Shown: one piece after another, positions 1 through 10,377 of the stretch
How positions within the stretch are numbered: the stretch's first letter is position 1
Layout of the letters: each line of letters begins with the position of its first letter
DNA from: Lamellibrachia satsuma
Taxonomy: Eukaryota; Annelida; Polychaeta; Sabellida; Siboglinidae
Direction: 5' to 3'
NCBI GenBank assembly: GCA_033239005.1
Contig: BSQZ01000028.1
Location: forward strand, 7,879,411 to 7,943,410
DNA length: 64,000 nt
Notes under the pieces: generated by a model
The model's input: the letters and a program-made list of their open reading frames with translations, nothing else
Databases searched by the model: none
Told to the model about the DNA's origin: nothing
Program-made: the position numbers and the translations under genes

Positions 1-71
1 AGTAAACTATACTTAACTGTGGGCACTTAACAATTTGACCATTGATTGTCCATTCGGCTATTTAACAAGAT

Positions 72-155
72 TGCTAAACAAAGCATGCAGCAGGTTGAGT
101 GCTAAACAAAGCATGCAGCAGGTTGAGTGCTAAACAAAGCATGCAGCAGGTTGAG
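72..155. repeat. 28-bp tandem repeat, 3 copies
   Basis: Three perfect copies of a 28-bp unit beginning tgctaaacaaagcatgcagc lie just beyond the 3' end of the CR1 copy. The sequence before them (61-71) again contains tttaacaagat, the simple-repeat tail typical of this CR1 family. The triplet may therefore have grown inside or beside the LINE tail. Confidence 0.9.
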
Positions 156-419
156 ATAGAAAGTGGAGAAGGGAGCCATTGATTTAACAAGATTTGCCAT
201 CCAAGCCAAAGGCCCAGGCAAGTGGACAAGGAAGCCATTGGCTTATCGAGAGTCCATCTATGTGTAACCCACCCCCCTGAGATGTGTCAACCTTGTTTTT
301 AAACATATTCACGCTGCTAGCAGTTATACAATCCGTAGACAATTTGTTCCATTCATTTATTGTCCTCTGTGCGAACGAGTACTTCCTGATATCTAATCTA
401 CACTGATCCTTTACTAATT

Positions 420-2296
420 TTACCTCACGTCCTCTAGTTCTGATATCCTGAGTAAAAAAAATATATTTCTATCAATATTTTCATAACTATTCAATATCTT
501 AAAAACTTCAATGTGATCTCCTCTTAACCTCCTTGTCTCTAGAGTTGTTAAACCACATTCTTGCAGGTGTTCTTCATAACTAAGGTCTCTCAGTTTTGGA
601 ATAATTTTAGTTGCTCTCCTCTGTATGCGTTCAGGCATATTTATATCCTTCTTACGATATGGTCTCCACGCTTGTATACAGTATTCTAAATGAGGTCTAA
701 CTATTGCTTTATACAGAGGTATAATTAGCTTTTTTCTTGTATGCTATGTTTCTTCTAATCAACCCAAGAATTTGATTACCCTTTGAAGCTGCAATACCAC
801 ACTGCTCTGAAACTTTCATATCAGCGCTTATTGTAATCCCTAAGTCATTTTCTTTTACAGTAGTACCCAGAACAGTATCTCCCATTTTATAGTTTACATC
901 CACGTTCCCATGTCCTGTCTGTAGGCATTTACATTTCCCAAAATTTAACAACATCTGCCATTCCTCAGACCATTTCACTAATCTGTCTAGATCGTTTTGT
1001 AAATGTTGTTTATCACCATCAGTATTAACCTTTCTAAACAGTTTTGTGTCATCCGCAAATTTCAGTACGTTACTTGTTATACTGTCGTCCAAGTCATTGA
1101 TATAAATTAAGAATAATATAGGTCCTAATACTGATCCTTGAGGTATCCCACTCAAAACCGATTTCCAATTTGAAACTTCTCCATCTACTACAACACGTTG
1201 TCTTCTGTCAGTCAGCCATTGTTCTATCCAGTCAATTATGCTATCCCCAATACCATGGGCTTTTACTTTAAGTAGTAATCTTTGATATGGCACTTTGTCA
1301 AAAGCTTTCTAAAAATCTAAGTAGATAATATCTAGTGGCGATCCCTTGTCTATCCACTTAGTGATTTCTTCCGAAACACATAACATATTTGTTAAGCATG
1401 ACCTCGCTTTTAGGAATCCATGTTGAGATGAACTTAATAATTTATGCTTAACAAGGAAGTCCACCACATGGTCTTTAATTAACCTTTCTAATAATTTACA
1501 AATCACTGACGTTAAACTCACTGGTCTGTAATTCACTGACTTATTTCTCGAACCCTTTTTAAATAATCGTATGATGTTTGCTTCTTTCCATTCAAACGGA
1601 ACCACTCCCTCTTTTAATGACAAGTTGAATACTCTTGCAAGTGGTATACTAATTTGTTCTACTGTTTCCATTAGTAGTTTTAGAGTAATTCCATCCATTC
1701 CCGGTGATTTATTATCCTTCATTGCCTTTATTTTCTTAGCTACCATTTCTGGAGTTACAATTAATGGTCCTAAATAGTCAGATTTAGCCTCCTGAAATTT
1801 AGCATCTGGAACTGGTAATGAACTAATATCCTCTCTGAACTGAAGTAACCATTTAGGTCTTCCGCCATTAAAAACCCCTGTGATATTATATTTCCAGCAC
1901 TGTCTTCTAGAGGTCCAACCTTGTCTTGTGTATGTTTTGTTTACTCCTGACATATACATAAAAACTCTTGCCATCATTATTTATGTTACATGCTAGTTTT
2001 TGCTCATAGCTTCTTTTAGACTGTCTGATTTCAGTTGTAGCTACATTAAGTGCCTCTTTGTAATTTGCATAGTCTTCATCCTTTCTGGTACACCTATAAA
2101 CCCTCCACATAGTTTGCTTAAACACTATTTTTCTAATAGCTTCTTTTGACAAGTGTTTCTTCCTAGACAGTTTTCCTTGGTTTTTCAAGAGAACAAATTT
2201 ATCGATGATACTCTCAATTTCATATTTTAGAATATTCCAACATTCAGTTGTGGTCTTATTCATCAGCATTTTATTCCAATCTAGCTTTGCTCTCAT
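420..2296 (-). pseudogene. CR1 ORF2 reverse transcriptase domain, broken
   Basis: The RT is read in order on the minus strand as 2296-1907, 1977-1309, 1293-709 and 638-420, which are pieces of one ORF separated by frameshifts or stops. Recognisable RT motifs are NKSPGMDGI, NYRPVSLTS, YLDF (motif A), GIPQGSVLGPILFLIYINDL (motif B) and FADDTKLF (motif C with both catalytic aspartates). At about 1310 the glutamine codon expected after YLDF has become TAG, which splits the enzyme beside motif A. The thumb segment ends with the conserved VNMFK-type tail near 300. The RT active site itself is intact, so the element was disabled by stops and frameshifts rather than by active-site change. Confidence 0.85.
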
Positions 2297-2299
2297 ATC

Positions 2300-3091
2300 T
2301 TTATAGTTACCTTTGTGGAAGTTTCTCCTGTATGTTTTTTATTTTTACTTTTTGATTTTACATTGATGTCAAAATGTATTTGATTATGGTCACTGTTACA
2401 AGTATTTTTACATTGTCCACTAATTCATTTTGTGAAGACAAAACTACATCTAATACATTTTCTCCCCTGGTTGGTTCTAGCACATGCTGAGTAAGGAAGC
2501 TATCCTGAATTAAAAATAGAAATTGTTGGTCCTCACCCCCTGTACTCTCTAGAGATTTCTATTGTATGTGTCCATGGTTAAAATCTTCCATTCTGATACA
2601 TTCCACTTTACTAACTTCCTTTATAGAGTTTTGTATTTTTGTGTTATTCTCTTCATTTATGTTTGGACTTCGGTAAACTAATCCAATAGTTAAATTTGAA
2701 TTTCCTGAAACTATTTTGCACCAAATTCCCTTTCTAGTTTTATTTCATAAGCCTGAATAGATTCTTTAACATATAAAATAACTCCCCCTCCCCTTCTTCC
2801 TATTCGATCTCTCCTAAACATTATGTATCCTGTCAGTCCTAATTCAGCATCTGTTATGTCTGTGTTGGCCCTTGATTTGGTTATACCAATTATATGAGGG
2901 TCAATATCTTCTACCAAAATGTTTAATTCGTTTTTCTTATTTACTATACTCCTTGCATTTAAACACATGCACCTATAACCTGTTACAGAGATGTTTTCCG
3001 GACGTTTTATTATTGGTTTGTCTGTACTAGTGGCCTCTTGTTCTGCATGAGGCACCTCTAAGTAACCCCATTGCACTTCTAGTTTAAACAA
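2300..3091 (-). pseudogene. CR1 ORF2 APE-like endonuclease domain, frameshifted
   Basis: The frame 3091-2714 contains LNARSIVNKK, DPHIIGITKS and GRRGGGVILYVK, the usual start of an apurinic-endonuclease-type nuclease in CR1/L2/Jockey ORF2. The E of the usual ITET/ITES motif reads K here, so a metal-binding residue appears changed. Near 2713 the frame shifts. Downstream pieces in other frames still resemble the rest of the nuclease, with an EDFNHGHIQ-like segment near 2570 and an SDHNQ-like region near 2385, then lead into the RT. It is decayed and would not be functional. Confidence 0.75.
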
Positions 3092-3639
3092 AACAGAGGT
3101 ATAATTAGCTTTTTTCTATAAAAAAAATATTTGTTATGGTACCCATGCCACTATCTACTGCTGCTGAGAGATCGTCTGCAAATACTGCTGCCCCCTTTCC
3201 ACTTAGACGAAGCCCATCCTTCATGTACATATCAGCCTACCCAACAAAACTTCCCCACAAATTCCTCTTCCCTACATAGCTTCTGGATTAACATGTTAAT
3301 TGCCATCCCCTGACAATTTCGATATCTATGACCCCTCCTTCCTATTACTGGTAAAATCCCTGACAGTATTACCTGCTCAACTATGCTTTAGTGTTCTGAC
3401 CAATTGTTGCACCCTCCCTCTCTACATTATTTGTCCCTACATGTACTAAAACAGATCCATCCTTGCCCGAAACCACGATGTTTTCCCTCCAGTATCCCTC
3501 ACTCTCATCGGCTTCATTTTCGTCTCCTTCGCTCCTGTCTCCCCCACTCCCCTCACCTTTGCTCCAGTTGTCTTCCCTCCTGTTTCTTTCCCGTCTCCTT
3601 TCATCCCATCTCCTTACGTACTTCTCTTCTCAGCCTCCT

Positions 3640-4025
3640 CCCAGGATGAGGTGAGCTCTCCCTAGCATCTCTTTCATCGTCTTCCCCCACTTTATTATCT
3701 ACTGTCCCCAACCAGAACCACTGGCACAACCCACCTGTTCCCTTCCCACCATTGCGAGCACCACAACGAGCAGCCGCAGCTGATCTAACTCCACCTCAAG
3801 TTCCTTCATCCTCGTACATCCCCTACACTCAAAACTAAAACTATCCACTTGAACCTCGGTCCAGGATTTCTCACACCCGGACTTGACGAAGTCCACCCAG
3901 TTGCTACAATTGCCGCATATTAAAGGCCTGGTGGCCTTTACCTGCCGTTTGCCCGTTGCCATCACAGAAGTTAGTCTTAATTTGATTGCTACGTTAGGCT
4001 TGAATAAGGCTGTTTTTGTGTTCAA
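3640..4025 (-). pseudogene. CR1 ORF1-like zinc-finger/coiled-coil fragment
   Basis: A short minus-strand frame begins near 3963 (MATGKRQVK) and contains CGNCSNWVDF, then a cysteine, then FECRGC, then the leucine-rich stretch MKELEVELDQLRLLV. A paired-cysteine finger followed by a short coiled coil is the usual start of ORF1 in several CR1/L2 lineages, where it is described as PHD-like. A second copy lies on the plus strand at 42860-43260. The purine-rich stretch that follows (3470-3660 on this strand) is low complexity. ORF1 assignment rests on position and cysteine spacing. Confidence 0.6.
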
Positions 4026-4029
4026 AAGA

Positions 4030-4744
4030 ACACTTTAAGCTGGGTTAATTAGGATTTAATTTAATATTGAGAATAATATACAGTACTTGCTAACTATGTC
4101 TTTTTTGCTAAGCTCGTCTGCCACCAGCGAATACAGAGAACACTGTAAACAAAACAATGAACTCTTACGCTAAAATCTGTTAGTTCCTTTTTATCAAGAA
4201 CGTTTACTCCAACTGTCAGATATTGCCTTATGTATGTAATTTATTTAAATTTATCACTTTATCTCATATATATTCAACAATGTAAACGATAGTTTGATAC
4301 ACCAGTTCAAAAACAGTTTCTTAATATATGTCTATAAGAAGTTTGTGTTTAATATATATGTAATAGGAATACGTATTCTAACCAATATTCCACTCTTTCT
4401 GACTATTCAGTATGCTATCTCAATTTTCGAATAGTAAACAACCCTATTATATCACTTGCTGACTTCCTTGTCGGAGTCCAGAACTAACTTATGCTAAAAT
4501 ACTGCCTCTGATTAATAATTAACAAAAACTGTTTCCTAATATATGTCTATAATATGTTTATGTATAATATATATGTAACAGTAATAATTATTCTAGTCAA
4601 TATTCCATGCTTTTCTGTCAAATCAAATGCACCAAAATCAAACCACTGCTGCTTCAAGGTTCTCCCGCCGCATAAACAGCCCATGAAAGTCCACCAATGT
4701 TTCATCTTTGTTTGGCCTTTTTATCAGATATGTCCCAATTTATT
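4030..4744. other. AT-rich sequence with a diverged direct repeat
   Basis: I see no gene. Segments at about 4310-4400 and 4527-4610 are diverged direct copies of about 90 bp, both carrying taatatatgtctataa and later caatattcca. Confidence 0.5.
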
Positions 4745-4807
4745 TTCTTTTTAAACATATTGACACTGATAGCATAAATTACACAATCAGCAGACAATTT
4801 ATCCATG
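4745..4807 (-). mobile_element. CR1 ORF2 C-terminal remnant
   Basis: This 60-bp stretch matches the region coding for the VNMFK tail of the CR1 copy at about 293-350, with several substitutions. It is an isolated older fragment abutting the 29-bp minisatellite. Confidence 0.55.
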
Positions 4808-5552
4808 GCTGTAATGTGAGGTCACCACCCTACATGATTGTAATGTGAGGTCACCACCACCCTCCATGACTGTAATATGAGGTTACCATCCTCCATGACT
4901 AACGTGAGGTCACCACCCTCAATGACTGTAATGTAAGGTCACCACCCTCCATGGTTGTAATGTGAGGTCACCACCCTCCATGGTTCTAATGTGAGGTCAT
5001 TACCCTCCATGATTGTATGTGAGGTCACCACCCTCCATGACTGTAATATGAGGTTACCACCCTCCATGACTAATGTGAGGTCATCACCCTCAATGACTGT
5101 AATGTAAGGTCACCAACCCCCAGATTGTAATGTAAGGTCACCACCCTCCATGACTGTAATGTATGGTTGCCACCCTCCATGACTGTAATGTATGGTTGCC
5201 ACCCTCCATGACTTTAATGTGAGGTCACCACCCTCAACGACTGTAATGTGAGGTCAACAACCTCCAGATTGTAATGTGTGGTTGCCACCCTCCATGACTG
5301 TAATGTGAGGCCACCACCCTCCATGACTGTAATGTGAGGTTGACACCCTCCATGACTGTAATGTGAGGTTGCCACCCTCTAATATGCTCTATGACTGTAA
5401 TGTGAGGTTACCACCCTCTATGACTGTAATGTGAGGTTGCCAACCTCTATGACTGTAATGTGATGTTACCACCCTCCATGACTGTAATGTGAGGTTACCA
5501 CCCCCATGACTGTAATGTGAAACCACCACCCTCAATGACTGTTATGTGAGGT
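4803..5552. repeat. 29-bp minisatellite, about 25 copies
   Basis: Diverged units read tgactgtaatgtgaggtcac followed by caccctcca. Units vary in length by 1-3 bp and in several bases, so the array is fairly old. It ends about 50 bp downstream (minus strand) of the probable donor of the last visible exon of the Shroom-like gene. Confidence 0.9.
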
Positions 5553-5601
5553 CTATAATCTCTGAGAGTAGTTTTAGGGGCAGACATTTCAGTAGACACA
5601 C

Positions 5602-5755
5602 CTTCTGGTCATGCAGCGACGTGTCGGCATCACCAACATCCTTCAGAAGGTCATCGATCTTGTGACCTTCCTCCCGAATTTTGTTCTGCAGATGAGCGAC
5701 ACTAGGGGGCGACCAGTAGGGTGAGGACGCTGGCAGAGGTGACTGGGATGTGTTC
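5602..5755 (-). CDS. shroom: Shroom-like gene, exon with ASD2 coiled-coil segment
   Basis: The minus-strand exon starts after an acceptor ending TTCACTGCAG and is most likely closed by AAG|GTGTGT. Its 154 bases complete the codon split at the end of the 7637-6474 exon and finish in phase 0. It encodes SPYWSPPSVAHLQNKIREEG, then a charged helical stretch ending LHDQK. In vertebrate Shroom ASD2, the domain that binds Rho kinase, a YYSVSAPKAELLNKIKE-type segment lies at the same place, just after the TTMDLMEGLF motif matched in the previous exon. Open frame continues to a TAA at 5542 inside the minisatellite, but the donor and the premature end argue that splicing continues beyond the window. 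The distal ASD2 coiled coil is not visible here. Confidence 0.75.
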
Positions 5756-6473
5756 CTGCAGTGAACCACATAGGTCAGGTACATTGAACAATATATTATT
5801 CCGTGTACTCAGTTGTTGTAAATTAGAATCATCATAGTTCATAGAATAGGTCTTCAGAATCCAATTGTTGAGTTTCTTTTTGGGTCTGACCATACCACAG
5901 GTGTAACTGGTATATTTCAGTTGCAGGGTTATATTAAAAACAAATGTATACAATGAATGCCAATAAAAAAGATACATTAGGAAGGAGTCATGTAAAACAG
6001 TGTGGGTACTTTAGGAGTCATGTCAATGATAAAACAGTATGGGTACTTTAGGAGTCATGTCAATGATAAAACAGTGTGGATACATTAGGAGTCATGTCAA
6101 TGATAAAACAGTGTGGATACATTAGGAGTCATGTCAATGATAAACAGTGTGGATACATTAGGAGTCATGTTAATGATAAAACAGTGTGGATACATTAAAA
6201 GTCATGTCAATTATAAAACAGTGTGGATACATTAGGAGTCATGTCAATCTAATTACACATCTGTAATGAACTAATCATTCTATATTGATAGAAGAGTATA
6301 ACTTTGATGATACTTCCAAGTTCAGTAAGAAAATCAAAAGGCTTTCTAAACGAAATGAACAATGTGACAGTAGGAAGCAAGAGACATTTTCCATATATAT
6401 ATACCCTGCCTCAAATAAAAACAATTATTAAAGAAGCCGAATTGTAAATATCGACCAAGTGCTGAAGTCTCAC
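5756..6473. other. Intron between the two ASD2 exons
   Basis: A 718-bp intron (minus strand) with donor G|GTGAGA at 6473 and an acceptor ending at 5756. It contains the 37-bp minisatellite at 5981-6245 and a short (AT)n tract near 6396. I see nothing else. Confidence 0.7.
5981..6245. repeat. 37-bp minisatellite, about 7 copies
   Basis: Units read ggagtcatgtcaatgataaa followed by acagtgtggatacatta. Adjacent copies differ by a few substitutions; early units have gggtacttt instead of ggatacatt. The array is intronic. Confidence 0.9.
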
Positions 6474-7637
6474 CATATGTCCTGCACGTCACTTGACTGT
6501 TCACTTGACTGCTGCCTTAGTTCAGGTCGCGTGTTATTCCTCATGAGGATGCTAGGCCTCCGTGTCACGTCAACGGATGTGTCAAAGATGCCTGTCATGT
6601 AGTCAGTGGTCATTTTGAGCTCTGGTGATGGCAGAATGATGTCACACAGGTGTTTGTCGAGTTGTGACAGTTGCTGTACGAGGACAGCAGCCTGTTTCTC
6701 ACACTCCTGCTCCTCCTGGGACTTGTGGCGGCGGTGGTGGGGGACAATGGGTGGTGACCTGTCACCTGACAGTGTCTGGGAGTTAGTGTGTTCGCTGATG
6801 CTGGTGACGTCGATGTCAGGACTTCGACCCAGGGCGTCACTGTCTCCTAAGGATGAGTTCAGAGATTCATTACTTTTCTGTGCAACAACATTTTTGAGGC
6901 CAGCTGTTGTAGCACTATTTTTGGAACTGGTTGTTGCCATGGTGACCTCTGACAAAGTGTCTGCTGACCCTATGGGCTTGTAAGTGTGTGTGAATGCGCG
7001 CACATCTGACACACCGGTCTCATGCCAAGGCTTGGGAGTGGAGCGAGGGGAATGCTGTCTGTGAGGCATGGATGCCATGGCAAGATTGCCCGTACTTTCC
7101 CTTCGCTGTTGTGGGGGTGTTCCTGGTGATATTCGCAGTGAATTGTCTTGATATTCCAACTGCAAAAGGTTTTCATTTGATTTTCTTACAAGTGTCTCTC
7201 GTATTTGTGACACTTTTGGGTGCATGACAGGCGAGAGATTCTCCGCTGACAATGTCATCCTTGGTAACGTGTCAGGCACGTCTGTTGACACAGTGCCACG
7301 TAGGGATGATGACGCTGAGGATTTCTTCTCAAAGTTTGACAGCAATGCATGCACTGACAGTCTCTCCTCCATATCTCTCTCTGACTCAGACAGAGCGCTG
7401 CGTTCAGGAGACATGCTACGCACTCTGTGACTGGGGTTGACGACCTTGTGGCCGGACATCCACGGTGGTTCTGCATGCGAGTCTGGCCGGATCAGTGAAT
7501 GGTCAACATCGTCTTGCGTCAACATTGTGGCACTCACAACACAGACATTGCTTGTGTCATCACTGAGGTCGTGTTTGACCTGACCTGGCTGACTTCCACT
7601 GCTGCTTGTACGGAACTGAAATGACTCCCTGTGGTAA
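6474..7637 (-). CDS. shroom: Shroom-like gene, large exon with start of ASD2
   Basis: This 1164-base exon is bounded by TTCTGTTTCAG|T and ATATG|GTGAGA, and its phases match both neighbours. It encodes about 388 residues. Most are Ser/Thr-rich and probably disordered, with candidate phosphorylation sites such as RRHKSQEEQ. The last 80 carry KQAAVLVQQLSQLDKHLCDI, then ILPSPELK, then MTTDYMTGIFDTSVDV. From memory of the family, vertebrate Shroom ASD2 begins LVREIVHKDKSLADILDPDS, KMKTTMDLMEGLF at the same spacing, a clear match. The exon therefore holds the N-terminal edge of the Rho-kinase-binding ASD2. The first codon of the frame on the exon is not a start; the gene continues upstream. Confidence 0.85.
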
Positions 7638-7639
7638 CT

Positions 7640-8288
7640 GAAACAGAACAAACATGACTAGAACACAACTGACTGGAACAGAACACACATGACTAGATCA
7701 CAACTGACTGGAACAGAACACACATGACTAGATCACAACTGACTGTAACAGAACAAACATGACTAGATCACAACTGACTGAAACAGAACAAACATGACTG
7801 TAATAGAACAAACATGACTAGATCACAACTAACTGTAACAGAACAAACATGACTAGAACACAACTGACTGAAACAGAACAAACATGACTAGATCACAACT
7901 AACTGTAACAGAACAAACATGACTAGATCACAACTGACTGGAACAGAACAAACATGACTAGAACACAACTGACTGAAACAGAACAAACATGACTAGATCA
8001 CAACTGACTGGAACAGAACAAACATGACTACAACACAAATGACCGGAATAGAACAAACATGACTAGAACACAACTGACTGAAACAGAACAAACATGACTA
8101 GATCACAACTAACTGTAACAGAACAAACATGACTAGATCACAACTAACTGTAACAGAACAAACATGACTAGATCACAACTGACTGGAACAGAACAAACAT
8201 GACTAGAACACAACTGACTGAAACAGAACAAACATGACTACAACACAAATGACCGGAATAGAACAAACATGACTAGATCACAACAGAG
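7640..8288. repeat. 35-bp minisatellite carrying copies of a splice acceptor, about 18 copies
   Basis: The unit is catgactagatcacaactga followed by ctg(a/g/t)aacagaacaaa. The array starts directly at the acceptor of the 7637-6474 exon. On the minus strand each unit repeats TTTGTTCTGTTTCAG or a one-base variant (GTTCCAG, GTTACAG), which is the tract and AG of that exon's own 3' splice site. The array is intronic. Confidence 0.93.
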
Positions 8289-9654
8289 TTGAACAGATCT
8301 TTCCACCCATCGCCACACAATGGTACAATCCAACAGCTGTAGCCTCTCCTCAATACTGTTGTGATACTGGAAGGACAAACCTTCCACCAAATATTCTGAT
8401 GAGTTCTCAATCTTGCACCAATTAACAGAGATATTAGCAAGACAAGAAGAGCCTTACATAGGACAACACCTGAGAAACAACATTCTAGTGAAACTGCCAG
8501 CCAACGACTGATTCACTGTGGAACACAGGTATATTTCAAGACGGTGCCACACCCTGAATAATCAATGATAAAATCAATTATTTTAATGACCAGAACATAA
8601 CAGTCGACTCCACCCTATCACTACACGCAGGATTACGACCACATAGTCAAGACGTTGTCAGGTAACTGACTACCTGCTTGGCACAGATAACTACACACGT
8701 CCACCAAAAAACTGTGACTGTCACTACAAAAATAATGATCACTAATCTACCCAAAGAGGGTGTGGGTAAGAGACATTTGTGAACTGGTAACATGGCACTC
8801 TTTGAAAGGACAAAAGTGAAACAGAAGACCCTCAAGACAAGCATATAATTTGTAGTTTGATCTGGTGCTATGAATACTTACTGATGTGACTAACACACAT
8901 CTTCCTAGTGACTGCTACATGGCAATAATGATGCCTTTATTGATGAAATGTGGCTGAACGTTTGCTAAACTAGTTTGGTTTAATAATGTCATGTTCAGCC
9001 CCGGCTAAGACACATTAGAGTATTGATACCTACCCTAAGTCAACCTTATTTACCATTTATAACTCGGGAGTAATTAACAATTTGTCACAGTAAATCAAGA
9101 TGAAATAATTAGCTGATTCAGGAACTGTCGCGCTCCAAAAATTGTTTTATTTAACATTTATGGGAACTTGCTTTCACCTACTGATGTTTATACAGTGTTG
9201 TCTTAAATTATTTATTCATATATTTAAATTTGTTTTATTTGTCCTATTTATGTATTAGTCTTATGTACAGTGCTGCAAACTTTTATGGATATGGCACTAT
9301 ATAAAATAAATATTATTATTATATGGCCTTTTTAGGGTGTGTTGTTGAAGTAAATTTTGTCTTGCAAATATCACCTGTGAATTGTTTGCAAGGCCACAAC
9401 ACCAAACTGTGAACTAATACATAACCTTGAAATTATGCAGTTTAGTATGCGATGCCCTGAAATGGCTAATTAGTCATATCAATAGTTACTTGGATTACAG
9501 CTAAAACAGTGATGGGAATAACTGCAGCTTCTCAAAGGGTTCATTTCACATAGAGTGAGTTAATATTTCAGAATAAACAGAGTTTATGGAATTACATATT
9601 ATAGGTTAATATTAACACAGTTGCCAGTAAAAGGTAATTATTTGGTTTACTTAC
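8289..9654. other. Intron sequence, mostly featureless
   Basis: The 2-kb intron between the exons at 10377-9655 and 7637-6474 has donor TC|GTAAGT at 9654. Apart from the 35-bp array and a probable repeat tail near 9265-9325, I see no gene or repeat here. Confidence 0.6.
9265..9325 (+). mobile_element. Retroelement 3'-tail-like motif
   Basis: The motif cagtgctgcaaacttttatg, then ggcactatataaaataaata and (tat)n resembles the core found at the 3' end of many LINE- and SINE-type elements: a short GCGCT stem, TATATAAA, then TTA repeats. The body upstream is not recognisable. Confidence 0.4.
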
Positions 9655-10377
9655 GAGTTGCCTGGTTGAACAGGTTGTTCCTCAGTATCCAATTGTCTTG
9701 CATCCGTTCGATCAAAACACCCAGAAGGTAGCAGTGGTAGCAGCGGCTTATCGTCAATGAATACAGACCCACTTGAAGAAGGCACTGGTGACATCCGACT
9801 GGCGCCATCTGGTGTACTGATTGTTGCACTACTGTAACTGGCAGCAGCCGCAATGTTCATTTCTAATCTGAATGAGTCGGAGTAGCTGTCACTTTGGCAC
9901 ACGGACGGTTCCGTCTCTGCACGAGACCGAGGCTGCGGGGCAAGAGCCTCTTGCACTGTTGGAGGTTTGTCAACTGGCCGCGAGGTGGAGACACCAGTCT
10001 TGACATCAGGTGACAGTTTCAATGGATGTCGTCCAGGGCCAAGGAGACTGGCGTGTGACTGAGACAGACGGTAGGCCTGTTGACGCACCTGATTGGCATA
10101 TGAGTCTGCCTTGGGTGTGGAATCGTAGTCTCCACTCCAGCCACTACGCTCATTCTTTACAGCATCGCCCCCTGGTGGTGGTGGTGGTAAACTGTGACGA
10201 GGATCACCACGACAACTGGTGTCATGTTTCTGTCGGTAGTTCCTAGGTGGCAGTGTAGGTGGAGGCGATTCCTCAGCATCCTCCTCCGCCGAGTACGACT
10301 GTCTGATGGTCATGTGATAAGTAAACTTCTGACTCAGTTCGTTGGCCGACTTGACAGGTGATGAATTACTGCCGGAG
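9655..10377 (-). CDS. shroom: Shroom-like gene, proline/serine-rich exon
   Basis: The exon runs from CTGTTGCAG|C to AACTC|GTAAGT on the minus strand and is 723 bases. It joins the upstream exon (ending GG) and the downstream exon (starting T) without breaking the frame. It encodes about 241 residues starting SGSNSSPVKSANELSQKF. It includes the polyproline runs EESPPPTLPPRNYRQ and HSLPPPPPGG, possible EVH1- or SH3-type ligands, and a Ser/Thr-rich remainder. I recognise no folded domain. An internal ATG at 10313 is not needed, because the frame is open back to the acceptor. The first 29 bases of this exon and its acceptor have been copied about 29 times in the array next to it. Confidence 0.75.

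Larger units (their letters stand above)
180..4025 (-). mobile_element. CR1-type non-LTR retrotransposon, nearly full length, inactive
   Basis: Read on the minus strand, this 3.8-kb element has an ORF1-like zinc-finger and coiled-coil segment (4025-3640), a low-complexity stretch, an APE-type endonuclease (about 3091-2300), a reverse transcriptase (about 2296-420) and a short 3' UTR ending near 180 with the motif ttaacaagat. The second copy at 18440-20384 has the same protein and the same 3' UTR, ending in repeats of cttgttaaat. CR1/L2 elements typically end in short tandem repeats rather than poly(A), which fits. Frameshifts and stops interrupt every domain, so it is not autonomous. It lies downstream of the last visible exon of the Shroom-like gene, in the same orientation. 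Confidence 0.85.
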
